A stretch of DNA of 64,000 nt from Blepharisma japonicum (GCA_949751835.1 CATKHK010000038.1:351727-415726), one strand, 5' to 3'; positions 25,571 to 37,282 are shown, counted from the first letter of the stretch. The notes: generated from the sequence alone by a model not told the origin. Translations and numbers: made by a program.

Positions 25571-26122
25571 ATGGTGGAGCCAGGGTAATTTAGAAGTAGC
25601 GATTATTTATTCAAAATTGTCATGCTAGGCAATTTAGGAGTAGGAAAAACAAGCCTTATGATCCGTTTCAGTGAAAATCAGTTTATCGGCAATTCAAATA
25701 CAAATTTGATTGACTTTGTAAACATTACATAGAAACTCAAGGATATAAATCTGAATGGGAAAAGAGTGAAACTTCAGATTTGAGATACAGCTGGACAAGA
25801 AAGATTTGGAACAATGGCTGGAGCTTATTATAGAGGAACCGAAGGTTACATTATGGTTTTTGATATAACTGACCGAAGTTCTTTTAATGCTGTTTCCAAT
25901 TGGATAAGCGAGATCAACAGAAATGGATCAGGAGATAGCGTAGTTGTTATAGTTGGATCAAAAGTAGATTTAAGGGAATCAAGACAAGTTTCTTATGATG
26001 AAGCTAAAGGTTTTGCAGATCAAAATCATATGAGCTATATTGAAGTTTCATCATTGGATGGTCAAAATGTTGAAGAAACTTTTACTTTGATAGCCAAAGA
26101 AATTATTTTTAAGAAGCATTAA
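25571..26122 (+). CDS. Rab-like small GTPase without prenylation signal
   Basis: The gene encodes 173 residues after removing two 15-nt introns: 25585-25599 (phase 2, five codons after the ATG) and 25718-25732 (phase 0). The first exon supplies only MVEPG. The P-loop is GNLGVGKT at 15-22, the switch I Thr is T39 and DTAGQERF starts at 62, all as in Rabs. Three things depart from the family. Switch I reads TNLIDF where Rabs have TIGVDF. The base-binding motif is GSKVD with Ser120 in place of Asn, and the SAK motif is SSL. The protein stops at KKH right after the G domain, without the C-terminal hypervariable tail or cysteines. It is probably a cytosolic Rab-like protein with altered nucleotide handling; membrane targeting, if any, must be indirect. 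Confidence 0.85.
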
Positions 26123-26493
26123 TTTACCATAATCCTAAATTAAGCATAAGATAAGTTCTTTCTCAAATATCTTCATTGTAAGCTCTCATCAGTTAAATAA
26201 AAATTATCCATATTGACAGAATTAATAGCTTAAATAATCATTAATTAACCTATATTTTTCTTCAATTACCAATTCTGCACGACTACTAGGAAGTTTTGGA
26301 CACTTAATTGTCTTTTCCTATAAAGAGAGTCCTCAACACTCCTTTGCAAGCACAGATTTGCTTTAACTTCTTCAAATAACTTCAATCTTTTTGGTGCATT
26401 ATTGATTAAGTCTATTGCCATCTTTAATGGGTTTCATTTAGCTTTTTTTTTAAGCGTTCTTTTATATATGCTTTAATGTTATTATGGTTTATA
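26123..26493. other. Spacer between convergent genes
   Basis: These 371 bases separate the Rab-like gene from the 3' end of the minus-strand unknown. The minus strand holds a short frame starting near 26428 (MAIDLINNAP...) of about 50 codons. It is in the same frame as the neighbouring gene but separated from it by several TAA codons with no GT donor between, so it is not an exon of that gene. It may be chance or a relic of its former C-terminus. Confidence 0.5.
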
Positions 26494-28746
26494 TTATTTT
26501 AATCCAATTAAATATGAATCATTAACTTTCGAAAGCCGACTTCTTGGTTTTCTTATTTTTTTCATTTCCCTGTTGGCTTTTTCAAATTCATTTCTTATGG
26601 CATTCACCTTCTGAATTGCAGAAATCGATCTATCCCTTTGTATATTTCTAATTCTGCATCGTAAAAACCCTCCTTTAAAGTTGTGCAATTTTGAAAAATC
26701 CCCCTTAATATTTATACCCTCATAGCTTTCTAAATTTTCTAGATCTCTAGATAATTTATTCTCGATTTTACTTGTTGATCTTCCTTTCTTTAATGAAGCA
26801 CTCCTTAATAGGCTTTCTTCATCTCTTATAATAGAATCTCTTATGGTGCTATTTGCATTTTTAGTCCTTTTATTGCCACTAGTTATTGTTCTGGAGTATC
26901 TGATCGAACTTTCTTTTCAAGTTTTGGTTCTTTTATTAGAAAAAAATGCATTCTTGATTGAGTTTGGGGTAAATGAGCAGGTAGATAAATCAGATTTTTC
27001 GTCTTTTGGGGTTTTAAATGAACTTTCATCAAGAAAAATCTTCGCTTTGCTTTGGTCTAAAGATAATTGTGTTTTCTCTCGGTTTTTCAGGCGTTTTAAT
27101 TCGCTTTTCCAACCTTTTATTCCTTTAGTATGAGTTTTTTTTGCATATTCGTTCAATTTGTTCCTAATTTTTTCTGCATAATTTATATTGCCGTTTGATT
27201 TATTTTGATAATCTCGTTCATCTTCACCACTTTTTATGCTGCAAGATAGCTCGCTTTCTGATCAATCGCTATTAGAGTCAATAGTTCTTGGCTTACTTAT
27301 AGAAACTTCACTTGTATTTTCCTTTGGAATCTTTAAATCTCAGCTTGAATTATAAGAATGGAACCCTTCGGATCCTATATTCCTTGAGCTTTTTATTTTG
27401 CTTTCTATTTTAATAAAATCAAATGAGTCATATGAAAATATTTTGATATAATTTTCTCATTCTTTAGCATTTGGGCTATCAATGATATGGCTTTTCATAT
27501 CTTCAGAAAGAGCTTTTCTTTTTTCTTCGAGCTCTCTAATCAGTGCATAAAGCTGCAAATTTCTCAATAATTCTGACCGCAAGTGTAGCATTCTATATAA
27601 AATACTTGTGGAGTATTTAAATTCCTTGGAAATTATAATATCATTTTGGGTAAAATTTTCCATGTTGCCTGCTTGCTCAATAAAGCGAGTTGCTCTTAGA
27701 AGACTAAGAATGCTCACAGGTGACTCTTTTTGGACTAATGATTTTAAGTATTGAGAAGCTGACAAGCAGGCAATTTTGATGTGTTTCAATTTCTCATATA
27801 ACAAATTCTTATTTTCATTAAAAATATTATATGGAAAAATCACGCATTTTTCACACATTTTCTGACTCTGCAATGGCAAATTTTCGATAAAAGTCTTCAA
27901 TTTTTGGGTTTCACTAGAAAGTCAGCTGCCAATGCTTATCATTTTTTCATAAAATTTTTCAAATTTTTCCTGATCAAAAAGAACTCTTCGTATTTCTTCT
28001 GACGATGATTTTTGTTGATAAATATGATATTTTAGTTCTATTTGATAAGTATAAGTTTTCAAAAGATTTATGATCTTGTTAGAGGAAATTTTGATAAAAA
28101 CCAAACATTTTTGTAAATTATTCATATTTGCTAAAACTTGTGCATTATTTTCAAACAAATTATCAATTTCATTAGAAATTATATCGATTTCTTTGAAAGG
28201 AAGCGACTTGATGCAGTTCGAAAAAGAAATGAGAGGTCCGTTGCAATTTTTCGGCTCAGAAAAATGAGCGTTTTCATCTTCTCTTCACTTTAATCCATGA
28301 TAATTAATTTTTTTCGATATAGAGTATTGTTTAATCCTGAATAAAATTCTTTCTTTTTCGTCATTTACATAATCTACCAGGGCAGAAATAACTTTATCAA
28401 TATCTTGCTGTGCATAAACAATCGAAGCTATCGTGTTCGTTATAGAAATTTCTAATTTGTTAGATAAGGCTTCATATATTGAAATTATTTTCTTAGATTT
28501 TTTTTCAACTTGAAGCACCTTGTTTAAAGTCACCTTTGTGCTTTGTATGTCAGAATTAAATTTCTGAAAGAAAATTTGATCTTTTTCTGCATAAAGTATG
28601 AGGTACCATAGCTCATCAGCAAACTGTTTTAGATGTAAAAAAATGCTTTTAGTGTCTGAGTCAAGAAAATTGATAATAGAAGGAGAAAGCGTTGTTTCTT
28701 CAACTACTTGAGTTTTAACTGATAAATCTTTGAGAAATTTATGCAT
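26494..28746 (-). CDS. Unknown helical protein, 750 residues
   Basis: One continuous frame of 750 residues runs from the ATG at 28744-28746 to TAA at 26494-26496 when TGA is read as Trp (for example at 28285, 27922, 27457 and 26917). No intron is needed. The first 460 residues look all-alpha, with repeated hydrophobic-charged periodicity and several Cys. The remaining 290 are charged, Ser/Lys-rich and probably disordered, with basic patches such as KKIRKPRSRLSK near the end and a KNREKTQLSL stretch. There is no signal peptide, membrane helix or known motif that I can see. It may be a cytoskeletal or scaffold protein, but that is not shown. It is convergent with the Rab-like gene and lies 217 bp downstream of the GPI-type protein gene on the same strand. 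Confidence 0.75.
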
Positions 28747-28963
28747 TTACCTAGATAATAAATTAAAAATATATTGGCCTTTTTTATTATTCATGATACG
28801 CTGCTTTTGGTTATATTTTGATTTATCATCTCATCATAAAATTTAAAGCTTATATTTGTTTGCTATCAATGCAAACTATAAATTTATTGGAATAAAATAA
28901 AATTACAAGAACTCAGCCTATAAAAACACATTAGCTCAGGTCTAATTTTCAGTTATTTAAGTT

Positions 28964-30169
28964 TTAATTACTGAGAAGGAGTAATAGCGAAGCTAGGGCT
29001 ATTTCCCCGGCACTGCTATCATCATTATCTCCACCATTTGAATTTTTCATCCCATAATAAACCGGATAAAATGTTTTCAAAACACAATCCTCAGCTTCAT
29101 ACACATCGACATAAAGAGTAGTATACAAATACCAGTAAAACAAGCTTTCATAGCTGGCTTTATCATAATTGTTTTCTACACACTGCAAATTCACTCCATT
29201 ATACATCGGATATCTCCAAATAGTGTTGCAGTTTTTTATTGCGCTGCTTTCATGCCACTTTTTAAGCTCTTTATAATAATTCTGCATAGGAGCATCGCCT
29301 GGCAATAGCTCACAATATGCATTTCCATCACTATTATATCCACAAGAGCACCCCGATGCAGTCGACCAATTTGTATAATTATCTAGCTTAGAAGTGCATT
29401 GAGTAGTAAATGAATGTGGAGAGTTGCAAACGACTGGGGTTTTAGCACTTGAACTGATCTCTCCAGTGCAAACTGCAGTCTCATCACCAGCAGCTTTCTG
29501 TAAGCAAACATGAGAGCTGCATAAATTATCGTTTAAATCACAAGTTTTTGCCAACATCTCAGTTCCTGGAGAAAAAGAGCCATATGGTACACAAACGCTT
29601 GAAGAGGAAGTAAAATTGCAGCCAGCATTATAAACGCAATCAAACTCTTGAGAGCAGCCTGCTTCTCCAATTTCTAATAGAGGCGCACATTGAAGATTTC
29701 CATTAATTTCTCTACATGTGCTGTTAGGGTTGCATTGATTACTTGATGTGCATGCATCTCCTATTTTTCGGCCAACACAAACACCATTAGTGCATGATTG
29801 AGAATATCCTCCATAACAGTCATTTATAGATGTGCATTTATCTCCAGGGTAAGAAATTAGAACTGGGGTGTTTGTTTGGCAAGTCAAATTTAATTTATCA
29901 GTGACTGCGCTGCAAGAATAAGAAGGGTCAGAGCAAGGTTTGACATAAAAAGTAGACTCATCCTGTTCAAAATATGCACAGCTATTATAATCTTGTGAGG
30001 GTTGCTGACATTTGTACTTATTACATGTTGGTGCAGAGAACTCTTGAATGGAATCTGAAAATAAATGAACGGAAGAATATGGGTATAAAATTGATTTTAT
30101 GGAAGCCACTCCATAGGCAAACGATAGAATCAAGCTTAGAGAAAGCAGAAATCGAATGTTTTCTGACAT
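28964..30169 (-). CDS. Secreted Cys-rich protein with GPI-type tail, copy 1
   Basis: A 401-residue protein open from ATG 30167-30169 to TAA 28964-28966. It starts with a cleavable signal peptide (FLLSLSLILSFAYGVAS). The body has about 30 Cys, often in C-x(4-6)-C patterns such as GDKCTSINDCYGGYSQSC and GDACTSSNQCNPNSTC, reminiscent of Dickkopf-type or EGF-like small disulfide modules. Several N-x-S/T sites are present. The tail reads DNDDSSAGEIALASLLLLL, a small-residue site followed by a short hydrophobic end, as expected for GPI attachment. It would sit on the cell surface. Its twin starts 1.66 kb upstream and has exactly the same length. Function unknown; surface antigen or recognition protein is a reasonable guess. 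Confidence 0.85.
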   Translation of the reverse strand: MSENIRFLLSLSLILSFAYGVASIKSILYPYSSVHLFSDSIQEFSAPTCNKYKCQQPSQDYNSCAYFEQDESTFYVKPCSDPSYSCSAVTDKLNLTCQTNTPVLISYPGDKCTSINDCYGGYSQSCTNGVCVGRKIGDACTSSNQCNPNSTCREINGNLQCAPLLEIGEAGCSQEFDCVYNAGCNFTSSSSVCVPYGSFSPGTEMLAKTCDLNDNLCSSHVCLQKAAGDETAVCTGEISSSAKTPVVCNSPHSFTTQCTSKLDNYTNWSTASGCSCGYNSDGNAYCELLPGDAPMQNYYKELKKWHESSAIKNCNTIWRYPMYNGVNLQCVENNYDKASYESLFYWYLYTTLYVDVYEAEDCVLKTFYPVYYGMKNSNGGDNDDSSAGEIALASLLLLLSN

Positions 30170-30624
30170 TTATTTATCCAAACATGAATATATCTAAGAA
30201 AGATTTTTTTCACCAGAGATTTTTGAGTCAGACAAAGATTTATATTAACTTATAATGGGATAAGCTATTTCCTAAAACAAAGCTAGATGATTACTTGAAA
30301 AGAAGAAATAATCTATGTATAACTCTTTTCTTATTAATTCTAACTGTTTTAATCTTTATAAAATTATATATTTACTCTATTTGAGAGTCCTCAAAGCTAT
30401 TCTTAATTTTTTGAAAATGCATGAATTATATTATATATACTTCACTAAGAAATAATTATAAATTATGCAGATATTTTCTAAAAAAAGAGCAAAAAATAGT
30501 TTAGAAATAGTTTCTTATCATCTTGCCAAATTAATTATAAATTTATGATGCTTAATTATTGCGCTTTAAGCATTAATGCTATTTGTATTACCTATAATTA
30601 ACTCAGCTTAATTATACCTAAGTT
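30170..30624. other. Spacer between the two GPI-type protein genes
   Basis: These 455 bases lie downstream of copy 2 and upstream of copy 1, both transcribed leftward, so the promoter of copy 1 should be here. It is AT-rich with no further frame. A short plus-strand frame at 29974-30255 reaches into it, but that is antisense shadow of copy 1. Confidence 0.55.
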
Positions 30625-31830
30625 TTAATAATTAAGAAGCAACAAAAACGAGGCCAAAGCTATCCCTCTCGAACTACTATCGTCAGTATCCCCTCCAATT
30701 TCTCCTGCTTGAAAATAATCAGGGAAAAATGTTTTTAGTACGCAGTTCTCAGCCCCATATATTTGTGGATAAAGACTACTATACAAATATCAGTAAAGCA
30801 AGCTTTCATATCTGGCTTTATCATAATTATTTTTTATACATAGTAAATTTTCACCGTTAGAAATTGGATATCTTCAATAGGTATTGCATTTTTTAATTCC
30901 ATTGCTTTCCTGCCATTTTTTAAGCTCTTTATAATAAGCTTTCAATGGAGCATCATCTGGAAATAGTTCGCAATAAGAATTGCCGCCACTGTTATACCCA
31001 CACAAGCAGTTTGACTGAGAAAAAGTACTCGTATAATTATCAAGCTTTGATTGACATTGGGGAGTAGCACCAGCTGGAAGTGCACATGACAATGGAATTT
31101 GGCTGTTTGATTCAATATTTCCAGAACACACTGCAGTCTCATCACCAGCAGACTTCTGAATGCAAGTATGGGAGCTACAGAGATTTTCTGACCATGAGCA
31201 GGTTTCTATCGAAATTTCAGTACCAGGAGGAATAGAGCCGTAAGCCACGCATGTATTTTTCGACATATCTGTAGTTGATGTAACATTACAGCCTGCGTTA
31301 TACACACAGTCAAATTCTTTATAACAGCCAGTTTGGCCGATTTTTAATAAAGGCGCACATTGCATAGTTCCATCAATTTCTCTGCACGAGCTGTTTGGGT
31401 CGCATTGATAGCTTGATGTGCAGGGCTTTCCTATTTTAAGGCCGACACAAATCCCATCAGTGCAAGACTGTGAATATCCTTCATAGCATTCTTTGGAGGG
31501 ACTGCATTTGTCTCCTGGGAAGGAAAAATAGATTGGAGTGAACGGTTGGCAAGTGTAATTTAAGCTTGTTGTATTTAATTTGCAGTAGGTGGAAGAATCA
31601 GGACAAGGCTGTACATAAACTGTAGGTTCAGTCCCACCGTAATATCCACAGGTAGAGCTAGCAAATTCTTGTGCAGAGAGTTTGCAAGTATACTTCTTGC
31701 ACGTCTGCACAGAGAGTTCTTGAGTGGAATCCGAAGAATATGGATACAAATTTGAGTTTGAGATCGACATCCCATAGACAGACGAAAGAATAAAGTTGAG
31801 AGAAAGCAGAAAACTAATCATTTCTGGCAT
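30625..31830 (-). CDS. Secreted Cys-rich protein with GPI-type tail, copy 2
   Basis: A 401-residue protein, ATG at 31828-31830, TAA at 30625-30627. The TGA codons at 30874 and 30790 are Trp; reading them as stops would cut off the last quarter and the GPI signal. It is a tandem duplicate of the downstream gene: same length, same Cys pattern, and long shared stretches such as FDCVYNAGCN, GDETAVC, SKLDNYT, YYKELKKW and AENCVLKTF. The signal peptide is FLLSLNFILSSVYGMS. The tail is TDDSSSRGIALASFLLLLNY, again a GPI-type end. The most variable parts are near the N-terminus and between residues 215 and 270. The gene pair and the GPI transamidase gene in the same window are consistent with surface display. 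Confidence 0.85.
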
Positions 31831-32403
31831 TTATTATTTTTCTAATTGGCAAATATTTAATAAATCCATATTTTCACCACCTTTATATTAATGAATCCAA
31901 AACTTCATTCTAAATGAACAAAGTTATGCATGAAAGACTAGAAAGAAAAAAATTATCGAAAAATAACAAAATTTAAAAGACTAAGAATAGTTGAATTAAA
32001 AAATTTAAGAATTTTATTTTTAATAAAAACATAGAAACAATCTAAAACCTAATATTTAATATCACATCGCTATTAAAATGTTAGTAAAATAAGAAATCTC
32101 AATTTCAAAGAATTTAGAAAAATATAATGATTATAAATATTATGAAATTAGAAAGTGATTTTTTTTCTAGGATTATAAGCTTTCAGAGTTAATTTTATTT
32201 CAAGTTTAGACTATAGCAATAAACCAATTCTTTTAACCCCAATCTGGAAGACTTAATAGAAATTATTAAAAATCGTAATTCAATCATATGATTAAATGGG
32301 ACTTCTTCTTTTCCTGCAATAGATATTTCTTATTGAAACTACTTACAATTAGTTTTCAAATTAATTTAACTTCAATCTTCTAATTTATTAATTTCCAATA
32401 AAT
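31831..32403. other. Divergent promoter region
   Basis: These 573 bases lie between the start of the minus-strand Cys-rich gene and the start of the plus-strand mS29 gene, so they must contain both promoters. They are AT-rich. I see no conserved box I could name and no frame worth calling. Confidence 0.55.
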
Positions 32404-34908
32404 ATGAGAAGAACTCTTCGCCTTCTCAAAGACGCTCATCCTATCAACGCAGTCCTCGAGAACGCTAGGGCGCTTGAAAGGCTTCCTCACAGGACCCTCG
32501 GCAAGCGCCACACTCTACTCCATATGACTATGCGAGAGCGGCAAAGAACCCGTGCCCAAATTGTAATCCCACGCCCTCTAGAAGAATTCGTAAACCTCGT
32601 GAAAACAATCCCAGCAGTTGAAGGGAAAATGGAAAAAGAAATCATTGAAGCCATGAAGACCAATCTGTCACCTGAAGAAATCCAAGAAGTGGAGGACGCT
32701 TATAAGATGAGAAAAATTATCACAGAGAACCAAATCCACCACCCCCAAAAAGTCCCTAAAGTCCCTGAGCCTGACAGGCCTTCCCCTCCTATTGACCCCG
32801 ACTTATTTATCAAGGATTTGTCTAACATCACATCAGACCAAATAGGAAAATTTTTCCAAATAAATAAAGAGCAAGCCATAAAATACTTCACTTCAGGATA
32901 TTTTGGGAACTTTTTCAGAGACACTTTTGCAAGGAGCACATCGCTTGATATACAGATGAGGGAAGAAACCTATAACATCATCCAGCTGATGAAGGCGTCA
33001 CAGAATGTCAACCCTTGTAAGATGTTTGCAGAGCCACAAAGTTATGAAGGGCTAAATGGGCTGAACCATTGCGAGCAGTATAACTGACTGATGCAAAATG
33101 ACTTGAATACGTATTTAAAGATTTTTAGGAAAGTAGGATATTATCTAAATGAAGTTATTGATGAGACAAAAAACACAAAAGTTAGGAATGTAATGAACCA
33201 TAGTCCAGAATTCTTCCACCAGCTGAATTTCATAGTGATGCATGAGCTGAGAAATCAAGAAATCCATGACAGTGTCTTTGGTAGCGCACAATTATCAACT
33301 CAAAATCCTTTTGATTCAATCGATGCAAGCTTCGAAAACTCAAAAATCAAGGAGTTTCTAAATGGCATTCTTGAAGAAGTCTCCAGAAAAATTACAGACG
33401 AGGACAGCCTTTGTCAATTGTTTTTCGCTGATTATTTCTGCCATATATCGAAAACTTTAGATTTTGAGCACGATGGTCGCAAAATTTCCATAAATTTAGA
33501 AAACTATGCTGATAAGAAAAAAAGACCGGCAATGCCAAAAGAAATAGTAGATGTAATAATTGAGCCTCAGAGACTTTCAATTGGGTCTTTACTAACTGGA
33601 ATGAAAGGCAATGGAAAATCGCAAATCCTTGCTGGTGCTGCATATTGGGCTGCCAATGATCCCAACTGGATTGTAGTAAAAGTGCCTAGGGGAGATTTAA
33701 CACGCAATCGTACAAGGATTAAGTGGGATGCCTCAGGGCTCTACATCCTGCCAGAAGTTGCTTATGATTACATGCTCGACATCATTAACACAAATAAAGA
33801 GAAACTCGCAACGCTGAAAATAAAGAAAGAATTATATGGAAAATACAACATTGCTGGACTCCATGACGAGTATGATGCCAATTACAAGCCGACAACTCCT
33901 TACCATGAGTTTATTAGGGATCTTCAATGCTATACTGATGATTGGAAAAAAGAATATCCAGAAGAAACCATTGAGACCTGGATGAGAGGGACTAGAGAAA
34001 TCAGGATGGAGAAAAGGACCACAATGATTGAATACGAGATTAATTATTTTGGAAATAGGAAATTTCCTGACTCGTGGATACAGAGATGGAACAACCCAAA
34101 ATACCATGAAAACATCTCACTAGATACGATTTTGCCAATTAATTGTCCAAAGAGGAAACCGAAGAAAAGAATGCTACCAAAAGCTCCAGCAGATAACAAT
34201 CAGTATACCTTTAATCCAAGACCAGTGTATTCACAAAATCTGAACATCAAAGAAGCTAAGAAAAAAATTGATTATAATAAAGAGCAATCATCTGATGAAG
34301 AAATCGAAGAAAAATATATTGCAGAGCTTGCACCAATAGCTACTCGCATTTCAGAAAAAATCCCTGACCCAGAAAATGTTTTCCAGCTTGTCGAATTTGC
34401 CTTGAAGAATCCTATTTATTGCACCAACGTAGTTTGTGAAATTTTGGAGCAGCTTTATCACACTGATGACCATAATGTTCTAATAGTGGTTGATAGCTAT
34501 AACGATTTCTTCAGGCCTAGTGAATTCCCTAGTGTTAAGTACGTAAACTACAAAAAAATGAAAAGCTGTATTCCTCCACATGATATTTCTTTAGCAAGAG
34601 CCTTTATGAGATTTGATGGCCACAGGATTAAAAATGGGATTAAAGTAGTTGGAACTACAGAATTTACCCGTCCTAGAGAAAAGAATATTTGCACTTCCAA
34701 AACCTTAAACATTGACCCACGTTTCGAGGTGAGGGTGAACTATTTAGCTTTAAATGATTTTAGAAAGGCTGTGCATCATTATAGATTGACACAATGGACT
34801 TTCCAAGATTTTGATGAAGGAGAAATTGAAGATATTTATATGATGTCACAGGGAAACTGGCTTATGGCTCACGAGTCATTAGAATTTTATAATTATCAGC
34901 TTTATTAA
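32404..34908 (+). CDS. DAP3: Mitochondrial ribosomal small-subunit protein mS29 (DAP3)
   Basis: One frame of 834 residues, with a TGA-Trp at 33085-33087 joining two long open parts. The N-terminus is rich in Arg (MRRTLRLLKD...), fitting mitochondrial import. The P-loop GMKGNGKS is at about 399-406, followed by the AAYWAANDPNWIVVKVP strand typical of DAP3. The Walker-B-like VLIVVDSYNDFF lies in the C-terminal third. The end, with FRKAVHHY and SQGNWLMAHE, matches the DAP3 lid region. The known animal protein is about 400 residues; the excess here is an N-terminal extension and a charged insertion around 580-650, in line with the enlarged mitoribosomal proteins of ciliates. It would bind GTP and sit in the small-subunit head. 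The first 150 bases are notably G+C-richer than the flanks. Confidence 0.85.
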
Positions 34909-35217
34909 CTCATTACTAATAGGATTAACTGCTTTTTCAAAATAAATACTATTTGAGGTTTCACAAATCATTCTAATGCATAATTTAAGAGCTCTTATAA
35001 TTAATATTATATACACTCTCTTGATAATACATCTAATGCATAAATCGAGAATGAAGGAAGATTTGCTTTTACCAAAGATCTTAAATTGATTTGTAATCAT
35101 TTGGATCAATATAAAAGGATAAAAAGATACTTGAAATTATGCATGATATAAAAATTAAGGTCTAAACCGGATATATTCCTCTTTTTAATCTTAATCTGAA
35201 TCTCATAAATAATTTAT
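34909..35217. other. Spacer between convergent genes
   Basis: These 309 bases separate the 3' ends of the mS29 and TypA genes. The 11-mer CTAATGCATAA occurs twice, near 34973 and 35033. No gene is visible; a 76-codon minus-strand frame at its left end overlaps mS29 and looks like chance. Confidence 0.5.
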
Positions 35218-37032
35218 TTATTTATTTTCCTGCAATTTTTTATCTTTTTTTTCCCTTAGCCTTGCATCTGAATTCAAGATCTTCTTTCTCATTCTAATCG
35301 ACTTTGGTGTGATTTCTACAAGCTCGTCTTCATTAATATACGCAAAAGCCTCTTCTACTGTAAACTCCCTGGGCGGTGTCAGCTTTATATTATCGTCCCT
35401 CATAGCAGCTCTCACATTTGTGAACCGTTTTTCCTTTCCAGGATTAATTAAAATTTCTTCATCTATGACAGTTTCTCCAATAATCATTCCTTCATACACT
35501 CTCACCCCAGGCTGCACGAAACTTGCACCTTTTTCTTCTAGATGGCTAACTCCAAATTCTGTGCATGTCGCTATATGTGTAGCGACCACTACACCTTCTG
35601 ATCTTCTCTGTAGTGCTCCTTTATATGGTCCATATGACGCCACATGAGACTCTATTGTGATATTTCCTTTTGTCAAATTTAAAAGGGTTGGTTTAAATCC
35701 CATCATGGCGCGCGTAGGAATAGTAAAAATAAGCCTTGTGTGTGTACTTGAAAACTCTTCTTGGTCAATAAAATTAGCTAATCTTGATAAAAAAGCTTCA
35801 GTGAGAGGGTTGGCATACTCTGATGGGCACTCAATTTTTACTTCTTCAATGGGCTCTAGAATATTTCCATTTTCATCTTCTTTGGTGACAATAATTGGCG
35901 GGTCAACGCACATTTCATAGTCTTCTCTACGAAGTTGCTCGATTAAGATACCTAAATGGAGCTCTCCTCGGCCTGAGACTTCTATGCAGTTTTTACCATC
36001 TTTTACGACTAGGGCTAAATCATTTTCAGCTTCTTCAACTAAACGCTTTTTTAAAGCCGCCAAAGCAAATTTAGAAGCTTCAGTGCCACTGAAGGGGGAA
36101 TCGTTCTGCCTGATCCTTAAAGTTACTGTAGGGCTGTCTATAGGGATAAAGCCTAGCTTTTCTGTGATTGTTGTATGTGAAATTGTATCGTTTACAGAGC
36201 CTTTTACACCAGCAACTGAAATGATATCCCCAGCTATTCCTTTTTCTACGTCAACTCGATCCATTCCTATAATTTTCTGGATTTTTGAGACTTTTCCAAC
36301 TTCTTTTAGTCCATTTGGTCCGATTGCATGGATATTGTCACCTATTAATACGTCTCCTTGATTAACTTTTCCTATCATAAAAGTCCCGAAAAAAGGATTC
36401 GTTTCTGTCATAGACACGAGCATTTTAAAAGGCCCTTCTTCATTTTCTTTCGGAGGTGGGATTTCACTTATAACAGTGTCTAGCAAGGGAAAGCAGTTTT
36501 TCCTAGGCCCATTAAGGGTTCGATCAGCCCAGCCAGCTCTCCCAGATGCGTAAAGCAAAGGATAGTTCAATTGGCTTTCATTGACATTTAAAGTACAAAA
36601 TAAATCAAAAATTTTGCTTTCAACCTCACCTGGACGCGATGAGGGACGGTCAAGCTTGTTCATGACGACTATAGGCTTTAGTCCAGCATGGATTGCTTTG
36701 CTGAGAACATAGCGAGTTTGAGGCATCGGGCCTTCAGTCGCACAAACGACTAAGAGAACGCCATCCACAATATTCATTACACGCTCTACTTGACCTCCAA
36801 AATCAGCATGTCCTGGAGTGTCTACAAAGTTTATTAAGTGATCACGATAGGTAATGCCAGTAACTTTTGATAAAATAGTGATTCCTCTTTCTTTTTCTAA
36901 CGCCAGATTGTCCATCGAAACCTTTTTGCCACATTGTTGAAGGATAGAGTCTACAAGCGTTGTTTTACCATGGTCGACGTGGGCGATTACTGCAATATTT
37001 CTTAGAAACTTCTGGCGAAGGTTACTTAGCAT
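35218..37032 (-). CDS. typA: BipA/TypA-type translational GTPase, probably organellar
   Basis: A complete 604-residue protein, no intron, no TGA codon needed. G1 is AHVDHGKT at 17-24, the G2 region holds KERGITI at about 47-53, G3 is DTPGH at 71-75 and G4 is NKLD at 125-128, followed by the YASGRAGWA stretch diagnostic of BipA/TypA rather than EF-G or LepA. The length equals bacterial BipA (about 600). The C-terminal part has the BipA signature around RGELHLGILIEQLRRE and the GASFVQPGVRVYEGMIIGE stretch. These GTPases bind ribosomes and help large-subunit assembly under stress. The N-terminus is short (MLSNLRQKFLRN) but basic, so mitochondrial import is likely. TAA at 35218-35220. Confidence 0.9.
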   Translation of the reverse strand: MLSNLRQKFLRNIAVIAHVDHGKTTLVDSILQQCGKKVSMDNLALEKERGITILSKVTGITYRDHLINFVDTPGHADFGGQVERVMNIVDGVLLVVCATEGPMPQTRYVLSKAIHAGLKPIVVMNKLDRPSSRPGEVESKIFDLFCTLNVNESQLNYPLLYASGRAGWADRTLNGPRKNCFPLLDTVISEIPPPKENEEGPFKMLVSMTETNPFFGTFMIGKVNQGDVLIGDNIHAIGPNGLKEVGKVSKIQKIIGMDRVDVEKGIAGDIISVAGVKGSVNDTISHTTITEKLGFIPIDSPTVTLRIRQNDSPFSGTEASKFALAALKKRLVEEAENDLALVVKDGKNCIEVSGRGELHLGILIEQLRREDYEMCVDPPIIVTKEDENGNILEPIEEVKIECPSEYANPLTEAFLSRLANFIDQEEFSSTHTRLIFTIPTRAMMGFKPTLLNLTKGNITIESHVASYGPYKGALQRRSEGVVVATHIATCTEFGVSHLEEKGASFVQPGVRVYEGMIIGETVIDEEILINPGKEKRFTNVRAAMRDDNIKLTPPREFTVEEAFAYINEDELVEITPKSIRMRKKILNSDARLREKKDKKLQENK

Positions 37033-37282
37033 ATTTATTTCATATATTATTATTTAGATACGAGAAACAATAAAAATTGGATAGGAATTTGATTTGAAAA
37101 TACTTTCATCAAGAATAGATTTATAGGAAATTGAGAATTATATTCGAAGTCAGCATTTTTAATTAAAAAGAAATGAAAATCATCCTTTGAGCTTTTTCAA
37201 ACTCAAATAGCTAATAAGAGCCTAAAGACAACAAAATTCAGTATTTCCATATAATCCTTATAAGACAGATTTGATGAAATTT

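Noticed and set aside
35218-37032. TypA gene as bacterial contamination.
   Set aside because: It sits between ciliate genes with short AT-rich spacers and has the same base usage and TAA stop as its neighbours.
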